This document shows, in pieces, positions 23,517 through 35,722 of a stretch of 64,000 nt of DNA. Positions within the stretch are counted from its first letter, which is position 1; every line of letters begins with the position of its first letter. The position numbers and the translations under genes are program-made. The stretch lies in NCBI GenBank assembly GCA_023525975.1, contig CM042035.1:26214001-26278000 (forward strand), written 5' to 3'. The notes beneath the pieces are model-generated. The model was not told where the DNA came from. It did no database searches and saw only the letters and a program-made list of their open reading frames with translations. This stretch comes from Smallanthus sonchifolius (taxonomy: Eukaryota; Streptophyta; Magnoliopsida; Asterales; Asteraceae).

Positions 23517-23635
23517 GGTTGCGATCATACCAGCACTAAAGCACCGGATCCCATCAGAACTTCGCAGTTAAGCGTGCTTGAGCGAGAGTAGTACTAGGAT
23601 GGGTGACCCCCTGGGAAGTCCTCGTGTTGCAACCC
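23517..23635 (+). rRNA. 5S rRNA gene, class B
   Basis: T46, A65. Spacer carries GCGTGGCAATATG, shared only with the spacer after 27546. Next gene 500 bp on. Confidence 0.97.
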
Positions 23636-24016
23636 CTTTTTTAATTTATTTTTTTTTACTCTAAACAACGTCATCCGTTGATTATTATGCAAGTGGGCGT
23701 AACGAGTTTTTGTCAAAAAACGGTCAACGTACGTAAAGACTCGGGCGAGCGGGTCCGTGTCGGGAACACCCGATCGCGGGAGACACACGTTTAGACGTCG
23801 AGTGGAACACGTGTGTCATCTTATACTAGTCAATTATTCTTACGCCTCGGGTGAGCGTGGCAATATGTTTTGTACAAGGAAGTATAAGAACTAAACGCTC
23901 GCCGGCGGGTGACGCACGTGTTGACGTAAGGCGGAACGCGCGCGCAAGAGGAGAATGCAAGTAAAAATGAGTCATGTGTGGAAGGGGATAAAGTAATAGA
24001 ATGAAAGAATTATTTC

Positions 24017-24135
24017 GGTTGCGATCATACCAGCACTAAAGCATCGGATCCCATCAGAACTCCGCAGTTAAGCGTGCTTGGGTGAGAGTAGTACTAGGAT
24101 GGGTGACCCCCTGAGAAGTCCTCGTGTTGCAACCC
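24017..24135 (+). rRNA. 5S rRNA gene, class C
   Basis: T28, T67, A98. Spacer has GAACGTCCGATC, shared with the copies at 28046, 33581 and 38617. Next gene 506 bp on. Confidence 0.97.
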
Positions 24136-24522
24136 CTTTTTTAATTTATTTTTTTTACTCTAAACAACGTCATCCGTTGATTATTATGCAAGCGGACGTG
24201 GGTGTAACGAGTTTTTGTCAAAAAACGGTCAACGTACGTAAAGACCCGGGCGCGCGGGTCCGTGTCGGGGAACGTCCGATCGCGGGAGACACACGTTTAG
24301 ACGTCGAGTGGAACACGTGTGTCTTCATATACTAGTCAATTATTCTTACGCCCCGGGTGAGCGTGGGAATATGTTTTGTACAACGAAGTATAAGAACTAA
24401 ACGCTCGCCGGCGGATGACGCACGTGTTGACGTAAGGCGGAACTCGCGCGCAAGAGGAGAATGCAAGTAAAAATGAGTCATGTGTGGAAGGGGATAAAGT
24501 AATAGAATGAAAGAATTATTTC

Positions 24523-24641
24523 GGTTGCGATCATACCAGCACAAAAGCACCGGATCCCATCAGAACTCCGCAGTTAAGCGTGCTTGGGTGAGAGTAGTAC
24601 TAGGATGGGTGACCCCCTGAGAAGTCCTCGTGTTGCAACCC
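24523..24641 (+). rRNA. 5S rRNA gene, class D
   Basis: A21, T67, A98. Second T-run is only seven T. Spacer is long form with CGTGGAAATATG and a GC run shortened by 2 bp (AACGCGCGCAAG). Next gene 503 bp on. Confidence 0.97.
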
Positions 24642-25025
24642 CTTTTTTAATTTATTTTTTTACTCTAAACAACGTCATCCGTTGATTATTATGCAAGCGG
24701 ACGTGGGTGTAACGAGTTTTTGTCAAAAAACGGTCAACGTACGTAAAGACTCGGGCGCGCGGGTCCGTGTCGGGGAACGCCCGATCGCGGGAGACACACG
24801 TTTAGACGTCGAGTGGAACACGTGTGTCTTCATATACTAGTCAATTATTCTTACGCCCCGGGTGAGCGTGGAAATATGTTTTGTACAAGGAAGTATAAGA
24901 ACTAAACGCTCGCCGGCGGGTGACGCACGTGTTGACGTAAGGCGGAACGCGCGCAAGAGAAGAATGCAAGTAAAAATGAGTCATGTGTGGAAGGGGATAA
25001 AGTAATAGAATGAAAGAGTTATTTC

Positions 25026-25144
25026 GGTTGCGATCATACCAGCACTAAAGCACCGGATCACATCAGAACTTCGCAGTTAAGCGTGCTTGAGCGAGAGTAG
25101 TACTAGGATGGGTGACCCCCTGGGAAGTCCTCGTGTTGCAACTC
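25026..25144 (+). rRNA. 5S rRNA gene, class B (A35, T118)
   Basis: T46, A65, C35A and C118T. T118 turns the first helix I pair into a G-U wobble. The second T-run is interrupted (TTTATTTATTTTTAC). Next gene 500 bp on. Confidence 0.95.
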
Positions 25145-25525
25145 CTTTTTTAATTTATTTATTTTTACTCTAAACAACGTCATCCGTTGATTATTATGCA
25201 AGTGGGCGTAACGAGTTTTTGTCAAAAAACGGTCAACGTACGTAAAGACTCGGGCGCGCGGGTCCGTGTCGGGAACACCCGATCGCGGGAGACACACGTT
25301 TAGACGTCGAGTGGAACACGTGTGTCATCTTATACTAGTCAATTATTCTTACGCCTCGGGTGAGCGTGGGAATATGTTTTGTACAAGGAAGTATAAGAAC
25401 TAAACGCTCGCCGGCGGGTGACGCACGTGTTGACGTAAGGCGGAAAGCGCGCGCAAGAGGAGAATGCAAGTAAAAATGAGTCATGTGTGGAAGGGGATAA
25501 ACTAATAGAATGAAAGAATTATTTT

Positions 25526-25644
25526 GGTTGCGATCATACCAGCACTAAAGCACCGGATCCCATCAGAACTCCGCAGTTAAGCGTGCTTGGGCGAGAGTAG
25601 TACTAGGATGGGTGACCCCCTGGGAAGTCCTCTTGTTGCAACCC
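25526..25644 (+). rRNA. 5S rRNA gene, class A, altered promoter
   Basis: T108; T at -1 and ATAAAC instead of ATAAAG at -29 to -24. Spacer T-run ends TTTTTTTAACTC. Next gene 506 bp on. Confidence 0.96.
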
Positions 25645-26031
25645 CTTTTTTAATTTATTTTTTTAACTCTAAACAACGTCATCCGTTGATTATTATGCAA
25701 GCGGACGTGGGTGTAACGAGTTTTTGTCAAAAAACGGTCAACGTACGTAAAGACTCGGGCGCGCGGGTCCGTGTCGGGGAACGCCCGATCGCGGGAGACA
25801 CACGTTTAGACGTCGAGTGGAACACGTGTGTCTTCTTATACTAGTCAATTATTCTTACGCCTCGGGTGAGCGTGGGAATATGTTTTGAACAAGGAAGTAT
25901 AAGAACTAAACGCTCGCCGGCGGGTGACGCACGTGTTGACGTAAGGCGGAAAGCGCGCGCAAGAGGAGAATGCAAGTAAAAATGAGTCATGTGTGGAAGG
26001 GGATAAACTAATAGAATGAAAGAATTATTTT

Positions 26032-26150
26032 GGTTGCGATCATACCAGCACTAAAGCACCGGATCCCATCAGAACTCCGCAGTTAAGCGTGCTTGGGCGA
26101 GAGTAGTACTAGGATGGGTGACCCCCTGGGAAGTCCTCTTGTTGCAACCC
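26032..26150 (+). rRNA. 5S rRNA gene, class A, altered promoter
   Basis: T108; T at -1 and ATAAAC box. Seven-A spacer; next gene 507 bp on. Confidence 0.96.
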
Positions 26151-26538
26151 CTTTTTTAATTTATTTTTTTTACTCTAAACAACGTCATCCGTTGATTATT
26201 ATGCAAGCGGACGTGGGTGTAACGAGTTTTTGTCAAAAAAACGGTCAACGTACGTAAAGACTCGGGCGCGCGGGTCCGTGTCGGGGAACGCCCGATCGCG
26301 GGAGACACACGTTTAGACGTCGAGTGGAACACGTGTGTCTTCTTATACTAGTCAATTATTCTTACGCCTCGGGTGAGCGTGGGAATATGTTTTGAACAAG
26401 GAAGTATAAGAACTAAACGCTCGCCGGCGGGTGACGCACGTGTTGACGTAAGGTGGAACGCGCGCGCAAGAGGAGAATGCAAGTAAAAATGAGTCATGTG
26501 TGGAAGGGGATAAAGTAATAGAATGAAAGAGTTATTTC

Positions 26539-26657
26539 GGTTGCGATCATACCAGCACTAAAGCACCGGATCCCATCAGAACTTCGCAGTTAAGCGTGCT
26601 TGAGCGAGAGTAGTACTAGGATGGGTGACCCCCTGGGAAGTCCTCGTGTTGCAACCC
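26539..26657 (+). rRNA. 5S rRNA gene, class B
   Basis: T46, A65. Counterpart of 22510 in the 4029-bp duplication. Next gene 500 bp on. Confidence 0.97.
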
Positions 26658-27038
26658 CTTTTTTAATTTATTTTTTTTTACTCTAAACAACGTCATCCGT
26701 TGATTATTATGCAAGTGGGCGTAACGAGTTTTTGTCAAAAAACGGTCAACGTACGTAAAGACTCGGGCGAGCGGGTCCGTGTCGGGAACACCCGATCGCG
26801 GGAGACACACGTTTAGACGTCGAGTGGAACACGTGTGTCATCTTATACTAGTCAATTATTCTTACGCCTCGGGTGAGCGTGGGAATATGTTTTGTACAAG
26901 GAAGTATAAGAACTAAACGCTCGCCGGCGGGTGACGCACGTGTTGACGTAAGGCGGAACGCGCGCGCAAGAGGAGAATGCAAGTAAAAATGAGTCATGTG
27001 TGGAAGGGGATAAAGTAATAGAATGAAAGAATTATTTC

Positions 27039-27157
27039 GGTTGCGATCATACCAGCACTAAAGCACCGGATCCCATCAGAACTCCGCAGTTAAGTGTGGT
27101 TGGGCGAGAGTAGTACTAGGATGGGTGACCCCCTGGGAAGTCCTCTTGTTGCAACCC
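27039..27157 (+). rRNA. 5S rRNA gene, class A (T57, G61)
   Basis: T108, T57, C61G; counterpart of 23010. Helix II pair broken. Next gene 507 bp on. Confidence 0.94.
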
Positions 27158-27545
27158 CTTTTTTAATTTATTTTTTTTACTCTAAACAACGTCATCCGTT
27201 GATTATTATGCAAGCGGACGTGGGTGTAACGAGTTTTTGTCAAAAAAACGGTCAACGTACGTAAAGACTCGGGCGCGCGGGTCCGTGTCGGGGAACGCCC
27301 GATCGCGGGAGACACACGTTTAGACGTCGAGTGGAACACGTGTGTCTTCTTATACTAGTCAATTATTCTTACGCCTCGGGTGAGCGTGGGAATATGTTTT
27401 GAACAAGGAAGTATAAGAACTAAACGCTCGCCGGCGGGTGACGCACGTGTTGACGTAAGGTGGAACGCGCGCGCAAGAGGAGAATGCAAGTAAAAATGAG
27501 TCATGTGTGGAAGGGGATAAAGTAATAGAATGAAAGAGTTATTTC

Positions 27546-27664
27546 GGTTGCGATCATACCAGCACTAAAGCACCGGATCCCATCAGAACTTCGCAGTTAA
27601 GCGTGCTTGAGCGAGAGTAGTACTAGGATGGGTGACCCCCTGGGAAGTCCTCGTGTTGCAACCC
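27546..27664 (+). rRNA. 5S rRNA gene, class B
   Basis: T46, A65. Spacer has GCGTGGCAATATG as after 23517. Next gene 500 bp on. Confidence 0.97.
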
Positions 27665-28045
27665 CTTTTTTAATTTATTTTTTTTTACTCTAAACAACGT
27701 CATCCGTTGATTATTATGCAAGTGGGCGTAACGAGTTTTTGTCAAAAAACGGTCAACGTACGTAAAGACTCGGGCGAGCGGGTCCGTGTCGGGAACACCC
27801 GATCGCGGGAGACACACGTTTAGACGTCGAGTGGAACACGTGTGTCATCTTATACTAGTCAATTATTCTTACGCCTCGGGTGAGCGTGGCAATATGTTTT
27901 GTACAAGGAAGTATAAGAACTAAACGCTCGCCGGCGGGTGACGCACGTGTTGACGTAAGGCGGAACGCGCGCGCAAGAGGAGAATGCAAGTAAAAATGAG
28001 TCATGTGTGGAAGGGGATAAAGTAATAGAATGAAAGAATTATTTC

Positions 28046-28164
28046 GGTTGCGATCATACCAGCACTAAAGCATCGGATCCCATCAGAACTCCGCAGTTAA
28101 GCGTGCTTGGGTGAGAGTAGTACTAGGATGGGTGACCCCCTGAGAAGTCCTCGTGTTGCAACCC
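28046..28164 (+). rRNA. 5S rRNA gene, class C
   Basis: T28, T67, A98; spacer GAACGTCCGATC. Next gene 506 bp on. Confidence 0.97.
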
Positions 28165-28551
28165 CTTTTTTAATTTATTTTTTTTACTCTAAACAACGTC
28201 ATCCGTTGATTATTATGCAAGCGGACGTGGGTGTAACGAGTTTTTGTCAAAAAACGGTCAACGTACGTAAAGACCCGGGCGCGCGGGTCCGTGTCGGGGA
28301 ACGTCCGATCGCGGGAGACACACGTTTAGACGTCGAGTGGAACACGTGTGTCTTCATATACTAGTCAATTATTCTTACGCCCCGGGTGAGCGTGGGAATA
28401 TGTTTTGTACAACGAAGTATAAGAACTAAACGCTCGCCGGCGGATGACGCACGTGTTGACGTAAGGCGGAACTCGCGCGCAAGAGGAGAATGCAAGTAAA
28501 AATGAGTCATGTGTGGAAGGGGATAAAGTAATAGAATGAAAGAATTATTTC

Positions 28552-28670
28552 GGTTGCGATCATACCAGCACAAAAGCACCGGATCCCATCAGAACTCCGC
28601 AGTTAAGCGTGCTTGGGTGAGAGTAGTACTAGGATGGGTGACCCCCTGAGAAGTCCTCGTGTTGCAACCC
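28552..28670 (+). rRNA. 5S rRNA gene, class D
   Basis: A21, T67, A98; shortened GC run in the spacer, as after 24523. Next gene 503 bp on. Confidence 0.97.
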
Positions 28671-29054
28671 CTTTTTTAATTTATTTTTTTACTCTAAACA
28701 ACGTCATCCGTTGATTATTATGCAAGCGGACGTGGGTGTAACGAGTTTTTGTCAAAAAACGGTCAACGTACGTAAAGACTCGGGCGCGCGGGTCCGTGTC
28801 GGGGAACGCCCGATCGCGGGAGACACACGTTTAGACGTCGAGTGGAACACGTGTGTCTTCATATACTAGTCAATTATTCTTACGCCCCGGGTGAGCGTGG
28901 AAATATGTTTTGTACAAGGAAGTATAAGAACTAAACGCTCGCCGGCGGGTGACGCACGTGTTGACGTAAGGCGGAACGCGCGCAAGAGAAGAATGCAAGT
29001 AAAAATGAGTCATGTGTGGAAGGGGATAAAGTAATAGAATGAAAGAGTTATTTC

Positions 29055-29173
29055 GGTTGCGATCATACCAGCACTAAAGCACCGGATCACATCAGAACTT
29101 CGCAGTTAAGCGTGCTTGAGCGAGAGTAGTACTAGGATGGGTGACCCCCTGGGAAGTCCTCGTGTTGCAACTC
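29055..29173 (+). rRNA. 5S rRNA gene, class B (A35, T118)
   Basis: T46, A65, C35A, C118T and interrupted second T-run; counterpart of 25026. Next gene 500 bp on. Confidence 0.95.
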
Positions 29174-29554
29174 CTTTTTTAATTTATTTATTTTTACTCT
29201 AAACAACGTCATCCGTTGATTATTATGCAAGTGGGCGTAACGAGTTTTTGTCAAAAAACGGTCAACGTACGTAAAGACTCGGGCGCGCGGGTCCGTGTCG
29301 GGAACACCCGATCGCGGGAGACACACGTTTAGACGTCGAGTGGAACACGTGTGTCATCTTATACTAGTCAATTATTCTTACGCCTCGGGTGAGCGTGGGA
29401 ATATGTTTTGTACAAGGAAGTATAAGAACTAAACGCTCGCCGGCGGGTGACGCACGTGTTGACGTAAGGCGGAAAGCGCGCGCAAGAGGAGAATGCAAGT
29501 AAAAATGAGTCATGTGTGGAAGGGGATAAACTAATAGAATGAAAGAATTATTTT

Positions 29555-29673
29555 GGTTGCGATCATACCAGCACTAAAGCACCGGATCCCATCAGAACTC
29601 CGCAGTTAAGCGTGCTTGGGCGAGAGTAGTACTAGGATGGGTGACCCCCTGGGAAGTCCTCTTGTTGCAACCC
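29555..29673 (+). rRNA. 5S rRNA gene, class A, altered promoter
   Basis: T108; T at -1; ATAAAC box. Next gene 506 bp on. Confidence 0.96.
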
Positions 29674-30060
29674 CTTTTTTAATTTATTTTTTTAACTCTA
29701 AACAACGTCATCCGTTGATTATTATGCAAGCGGACGTGGGTGTAACGAGTTTTTGTCAAAAAACGGTCAACGTACGTAAAGACTCGGGCGCGCGGGTCCG
29801 TGTCGGGGAACGCCCGATCGCGGGAGACACACGTTTAGACGTCGAGTGGAACACGTGTGTCTTCTTATACTAGTCAATTATTCTTACGCCTCGGGTGAGC
29901 GTGGGAATATGTTTTGAACAAGGAAGTATAAGAACTAAACGCTCGCCGGCGGGTGACGCACGTGTTGACGTAAGGCGGAAAGCGCGCGCAAGAGGAGAAT
30001 GCAAGTAAAAATGAGTCATGTGTGGAAGGGGATAAACTAATAGAATGAAAGAATTATTTT

Positions 30061-30179
30061 GGTTGCGATCATACCAGCACTAAAGCACCGGATCCCATCA
30101 GAACTCCGCAGTTAAGCGTGCTTGGGCGAGAGTAGTACTAGGATGGGTGACCCCCTGGGAAGTCCTCTTGTTGCAACCC
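30061..30179 (+). rRNA. 5S rRNA gene, class A, altered promoter
   Basis: T108; T at -1; ATAAAC box. Spacer has an extra G (CCTCGGGGTGAG) and private TTTTGAATAAGG. Next gene 507 bp on. Confidence 0.96.
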
Positions 30180-30567
30180 CTTTTTTAATTTATTTTTTTA
30201 ACTCTAAACAACGTCATCCGTTGATTATTATGCAAGCGGACGTGGGTGTAACGAGTTTTTGTCAAAAAACGGTCAACGTACGTAAAGACTCGGGCGCGCG
30301 GGTCCGTGTCGGGGAACGCCCGATCGCGGGAGACACACGTTTAGACGTCGAGTGGAACACGTGTGTCTTCTTATACTAGTCAATTATTCTTACGCCTCGG
30401 GGTGAGCGTGGGAATATGTTTTGAATAAGGAAGTATAAGAACTAAACGCTCGCCTGCGGGTGACGCACGTGTTGACGTAAGGTGGAACGCGCGCGCAAGA
30501 GGAGAATGCAAGTAAAAATGAGTCATGTGTGGAAGGGGATAAAGTAATAGAATGAAAGAGTTATTTC

Positions 30568-30686
30568 GGTTGCGATCATACCAGCACTAAAGCACCGGAT
30601 CCCATCAGAACTTCGCAGTTAAGCGTGCTTGAGCGAGAGTAGTACTAGGATGGGTGACCCCCTGGGAAGTCCTCGTGTTGCAACCC
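30568..30686 (+). rRNA. 5S rRNA gene, class B
   Basis: T46, A65. Spacer with AACATCATCC and GTACGAAAAG. Next gene 500 bp on. Confidence 0.97.
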
Positions 30687-31067
30687 CTTTTTTAATTTAT
30701 TTTTTTTTACTCTAAACAACATCATCCGTTGATTATTATGCAAGTGGGCGTAACGAGTTTTTGTCAAAAAACGGTCAACGTACGAAAAGACTCGGGCGCG
30801 CGGGTCCGTGTCGGGAACACCCGATCGCGGGAGACACACGTTTAGACGTCGAGTGGAACACGTGTGTCATCTTATACTAGTCAATTATTCTTACGCCTCG
30901 GGTGAGCGTGGGAATATGTTTTGTACAAGGAAGTATAAGAACTAAACGCTCGCCGGCGGGTGACGCACGTGTTGACGTAAGGCGGAACGCGCGCGCAAGA
31001 GGAGAATGCAAGTAAAAATGAGTCATGTGTGGAAGGGGATAAAGTAATAGAATGAAAGAATTATTTC

Positions 31068-31186
31068 GGTTGCGATCATACCAGCACTAAAGCACCGGAT
31101 CCCATCAGAACTCCGCAGTTAAGCGTGCTTGGGCGAGAGTAGTACTAGGATGGGTGACCCCCTGGGAAGTCCTCTTGTTGCAACCC
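31068..31186 (+). rRNA. 5S rRNA gene, class A
   Basis: T108, C at -1. Spacer has AGAGAAGAATG. Next gene 506 bp on. Confidence 0.97.
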
Positions 31187-31573
31187 CTTTTTTAATTTAT
31201 TTTTTTTACTCTAAACAACGTCATCCGTTGATTATTATGCAAGCGGACGTGGGTGTAACGAGTTTTTGTCAAAAAACGGTCAACGTACGTAAAGACTCGG
31301 GCGCGCGGGTCCGTGTCGGGGAACGCCCGATCGCGGGAGACACACGTTTAGACGTCGAGTGGAACACGTGTGTCTTCTTATACTAGTCAATTATTCTTAC
31401 GCCTCGGGTGAGCGTGGGAATATGTTTTGAACAAGGAAGTATAAGAACTAAACGCTCGCCGGCGGGTGACGCACGTGTTGACGTAAGGTGGAACGCGCGC
31501 GCAAGAGAAGAATGCAAGTAAAAATGAGTCATGTGTGGAAGGGGATAAAGTAATAGAATGAAAGAGTTATTTC

Positions 31574-31692
31574 GGTTGCGATCATACCAGCACTAAAGCA
31601 CCGGATCCCATCAGAACTTCGCAGTTAAGCGTGCTTGAGCGAGAGTAGTACTAGGATGGGTGACCCCCTGGGAAGTCCTCGTGTTGCAACCC
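31574..31692 (+). rRNA. 5S rRNA gene, class B
   Basis: T46, A65; hybrid spacer with GTGTGTTTTCTT. Next gene 500 bp on. Confidence 0.97.
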
Positions 31693-32073
31693 CTTTTTTA
31701 ATTTATTTTTTTTTACTCTAAACAACGTCATCCGTTGATTATTATGCAAGTGGGCGTAACGAGTTTTTGTCAAAAAACGGTCAACGTACGAAAAGACTCG
31801 GGCGCGCGGGTCCGTGTCGGGAACGCCCGATCGCGGGAGACACACGTTTAGACGTCGAGTGGAACACGTGTGTTTTCTTATACTAGTCAATTATTCTTAC
31901 GCCTCGGGTGAGCGTGGGAATATGTTTTGAACAAGGAAGTATAAGAACTAAACGCTCGCCGGCGGGTGACGCACGTGTTGACGTAAGGTGGAACGCGCGC
32001 GCAAGAGGAGAATGCAAGTAAAAATGAGTCATGTGTGGAAGGGGATAAAGTAATAGAATGAAAGAGTTATTTC

Positions 32074-32192
32074 GGTTGCGATCATACCAGCACTAAAGCA
32101 CCGGATCCCATCAGAACTTCGCAGTTAAGCGTGCTTGAGCGAGAGTAGTACTAGGATGGGTGACCCTCTGGGAAGTCCTCGTGTTGCAACCC
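32074..32192 (+). rRNA. 5S rRNA gene, class B (T94)
   Basis: T46, A65, C94T. Next gene 500 bp on. Confidence 0.96.
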
Positions 32193-32573
32193 CTTTTTTA
32201 ATTTATTTTTTTTTACTCTAAACAACGTCATCCGTTGATTATTATGCAAGTGGGCGTAACGAGTTTTTGTCAAAAAACGGTCAACGTACGTAAAGACTCG
32301 GGCGAGCGGGTCCGTGTCGGGAACACCCGATCGCGGGAGACACACGTTTAGACGTCGAGTGGAACACGTGTGTCATCTTATACTAGTCAATTATTCTTAC
32401 GCCTCGGGTGAGCGTGGGAATATGTTTTGTACAAGGAAGTATAAGAACTAAACGCTCGCCGGCGGGTGACGCACGTGTTGACGTAAGGCGGAACGCGCGC
32501 GCAAGAGGAGAATGCAAGTAAAAATGAGTCATGTGTGGAAGGGGATAAAGTAATAGAATGAAAGAATTATTTC

Positions 32574-32692
32574 GGTTGCGATCATACCAGCACTAAAGCA
32601 CCGGATCCCATCAGAACTCCGCAGTTAAGTGTGCTTGGGCGAGAGTAGTACTAGGATGGGTGACCCCCTGGGAAGTCCTCTTGTTGCAACCC
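32574..32692 (+). rRNA. 5S rRNA gene, class A (T57)
   Basis: T108, T57. Spacer has ACTGTAAACAAC and seven A, both shared with the copy at 37610. Next gene 507 bp on. Confidence 0.97.
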
Positions 32693-33080
32693 CTTTTTTA
32701 ATTTATTTTTTTTACTGTAAACAACGTCATCCGTTGATTATTATGCAAGCGGACGTGGGTGTAACGAGTTTTTGTCAAAAAAACGGTCAACGTACGTAAA
32801 GACTCGGGCGCGCGGGTCCGTGTCGGGGAACGCCCGATCGCGGGAGACACACGTTTAGACGTCGAGTGGAACACGTGTGTCTTCTTATACTAGTCAATTA
32901 TTCTTACGCCTCGGGTGAGCGTGGGAATATGTTTTGAACAAGGAAGTATAAGAACTAAACGCTCGCCGGCGGGTGACGCACGTGTTGACGTAAGGTGGAA
33001 CGCGCGCGCAAGAGGAGAATGCAAGTAAAAATGAGTCATGTGTGGAAGGGGATAAAGTAATAGAATGAAAGAGTTATTTC

Positions 33081-33199
33081 GGTTGCGATCATACCAGCAC
33101 TAAAGCACCGGATCCCATCAGAACTTCGCAGTTAAGCGTGCTTGAGCGAGAGTAGTACTAGGATGGGTGACCCCCTGGGAAGTCCTCGTGTTGCAACCC
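33081..33199 (+). rRNA. 5S rRNA gene, class B
   Basis: T46, A65. Next gene 500 bp on. Confidence 0.97.
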
Positions 33200-33580
33200 C
33201 TTTTTTAATTTATTTTTTTTTACTCTAAACAACGTCATCCGTTGATTATTATGCAAGTGGGCGTAACGAGTTTTTGTCAAAAAACGGTCAACGTACGTAA
33301 AGACTCGGGCGAGCGGGTCCGTGTCGGGAACACCCGATCGCGGGAGACACACGTTTAGACGTCGAGTGGAACACGTGTGTCATCTTATACTAGTCAATTA
33401 TTCTTACGCCTCGGGTGAGCGTGGGAATATGTTTTGTACAAGGAAGTATAAGAACTAAACGCTCGCCGGCGGGTGACGCACGTGTTGACGTAAGGCGGAA
33501 CGCGCGCGCAAGAGGAGAATGCAAGTAAAAATGAGTCATGTGTGGAAGGGGATAAAGTAATAGAATGAAAGAATTATTTC

Positions 33581-33699
33581 GGTTGCGATCATACCAGCAC
33601 TAAAGCATCGGATCCCATCAGAACTCCGCAGTTAAGCGTGCTTGGGTGAGAGTAGTACTAGGATGGGTGACCCCCTGAGAAGTCCTCGTGTTGCAACCC
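33581..33699 (+). rRNA. 5S rRNA gene, class C
   Basis: T28, T67, A98; spacer GAACGTCCGATC. Next gene 506 bp on. Confidence 0.97.
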
Positions 33700-34086
33700 C
33701 TTTTTTAATTTATTTTTTTTACTCTAAACAACGTCATCCGTTGATTATTATGCAAGCGGACGTGGGTGTAACGAGTTTTTGTCAAAAAACGGTCAACGTA
33801 CGTAAAGACCCGGGCGCGCGGGTCCGTGTCGGGGAACGTCCGATCGCGGGAGACACACGTTTAGACGTCGAGTGGAACACGTGTGTCTTCATATACTAGT
33901 CAATTATTCTTACGCCCCGGGTGAGCGTGGGAATATGTTTTGTACAACGAAGTATAAGAACTAAACGCTCGCCGGCGGATGACGCACGTGTTGACGTAAG
34001 GCGGAACTCGCGCGCAAGAGGAGAATGCAAGTAAAAATGAGTCATGTGTGGAAGGGGATAAAGTAATAGAATGAAAGAATTATTTC

Positions 34087-34205
34087 GGTTGCGATCATAC
34101 CAGCACAAAAGCACCGGATCCCATCAGAACTCCGCAGTTAAGCGTGCTTGGGTGAGAGTAGTACTAGGATGGGTGACCCCCTGAGAAGTCCTCGTGTTGC
34201 AACCC
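34087..34205 (+). rRNA. 5S rRNA gene, class D
   Basis: A21, T67, A98. Spacer begins like the one after 28552 but ends with AAAGCGCGCGC and the ATAAAC box of class A: a junction between two unit types. Next gene 505 bp on. Confidence 0.97.
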
Positions 34206-34591
34206 CTTTTTTAATTTATTTTTTTACTCTAAACAACGTCATCCGTTGATTATTATGCAAGCGGACGTGGGTGTAACGAGTTTTTGTCAAAAAACGGTCA
34301 ACGTACGTAAAGACTCGGGCGCGCGGGTCCGTGTCGGGGAACGCCCGATCGCGGGAGACACACGTTTAGACGTCGAGTGGAACACGTGTGTCTTCATATA
34401 CTAGTCAATTATTCTTACGCCCCGGGTGAGCGTGGAAATATGTTTTGTACAAGGAAGTATAAGAACTAAACGCTCGCCGGCGGGTGACGCACGTGTTGAC
34501 GTAAGGCGGAAAGCGCGCGCAAGAGGAGAATGCAAGTAAAAATGAGTCATGTGTGGAAGGGGATAAACTAATAGAATGAAAGAATTATTTT

Positions 34592-34710
34592 GGTTGCGAT
34601 CATACCAGCACTAAAGCACCGGATCCCATCAGAACTCCGCAGTTAAGCGTGCTTGGGCGAGAGTAGTACTAGGATGGGTGACCCCCTGGGAAGTCCTCTT
34701 GTTGCAACCC
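34592..34710 (+). rRNA. 5S rRNA gene, class A, altered promoter
   Basis: T108; T at -1; ATAAAC box. Next gene 506 bp on. Confidence 0.96.
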
Positions 34711-35097
34711 CTTTTTTAATTTATTTTTTTAACTCTAAACAACGTCATCCGTTGATTATTATGCAAGCGGACGTGGGTGTAACGAGTTTTTGTCAAAAAA
34801 CGGTCAACGTACGTAAAGACTCGGGCGCGCGGGTCCGTGTCGGGGAACGCCCGATCGCGGGAGACACACGTTTAGACGTCGAGTGGAACACGTGTGTCTT
34901 CTTATACTAGTCAATTATTCTTACGCCTCGGGTGAGCGTGGGAATATGTTTTGAACAAGGAAGTATAAGAACTAAACGCTCGCCGGCGGGTGACGCACGT
35001 GTTGACGTAAGGCGGAAAGCGCGCGCAAGAGGAGAATGCAAGTAAAAATGAGTCATGTGTGGAAGGGGATAAACTAATAGAATGAAAGAATTATTTT

Positions 35098-35216
35098 GGT
35101 TGCGATCATACCAGCACTAAAGCACCGGATCCCATCAGAACTCCGCAGTTAAGCGTGCTTGGGCGAGAGTAGTACTAGGATGGGTGACCCCCTGGGAAGT
35201 CCTCTTGTTGCAACCC
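35098..35216 (+). rRNA. 5S rRNA gene, class A, altered promoter
   Basis: T108; T at -1; ATAAAC box. Spacer has CTCGCCTGCGGG. Next gene 506 bp on. Confidence 0.96.
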
Positions 35217-35603
35217 CTTTTTTAATTTATTTTTTTAACTCTAAACAACGTCATCCGTTGATTATTATGCAAGCGGACGTGGGTGTAACGAGTTTTTGTC
35301 AAAAAACGGTCAACGTACGTAAAGACTCGGGCGCGCGGGTCCGTGTCGGGGAACGCCCGATCGCGGGAGACACACGTTTAGACGTCGAGTGGAACACGTG
35401 TGTCTTCTTATACTAGTCAATTATTCTTACGCCTCGGGTGAGCGTGGGAATATGTTTTGAACAAGGAAGTATAAGAACTAAACGCTCGCCTGCGGGTGAC
35501 GCACGTGTTGACGTAAGGTGGAACGCGCGCGCAAGAGGAGAATGCAAGTAAAAATGAGTCATGTGTGGAAGGGGATAAAGTAATAGAATGAAAGAGTTAA
35601 TTC

Positions 35604-35722
35604 GGTTGCGATCATACCAGCACTAAAGCACCGGATCCCATCAGAACTTCGCAGTTAAGCGTGCTTGAGCGAGAGTAGTACTAGGATGGGTGACCCCCTG
35701 GGAAGTCCTCGTGTTGCAACCC
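35604..35722 (+). rRNA. 5S rRNA gene, class B
   Basis: T46, A65. Upstream reads GTTAATTC rather than GTTATTTC. Next gene 500 bp on. Confidence 0.97.

Larger units (their letters stand above)
20996..24016 (+). repeat. A-B dimer block, about 1007 bp, three copies
   Basis: Genes at 20996/21503, 22003/22510 and 23010/23517 form three A-B dimers of 1007 bp. All have T57 and the seven-A spacer; the last two also share G61. Confidence 0.85.
22510..30179 (+). repeat. Tandem duplication of 8 units, offset 4029 bp
   Basis: Genes from 22510 to 26032 match those from 26539 to 30061 in class and private marks: G61, GCGTGGCAATATG, GAACGTCCG, A35/T118 and the ATAAAC box. Exact breakpoints not resolved. 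Confidence 0.85.
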
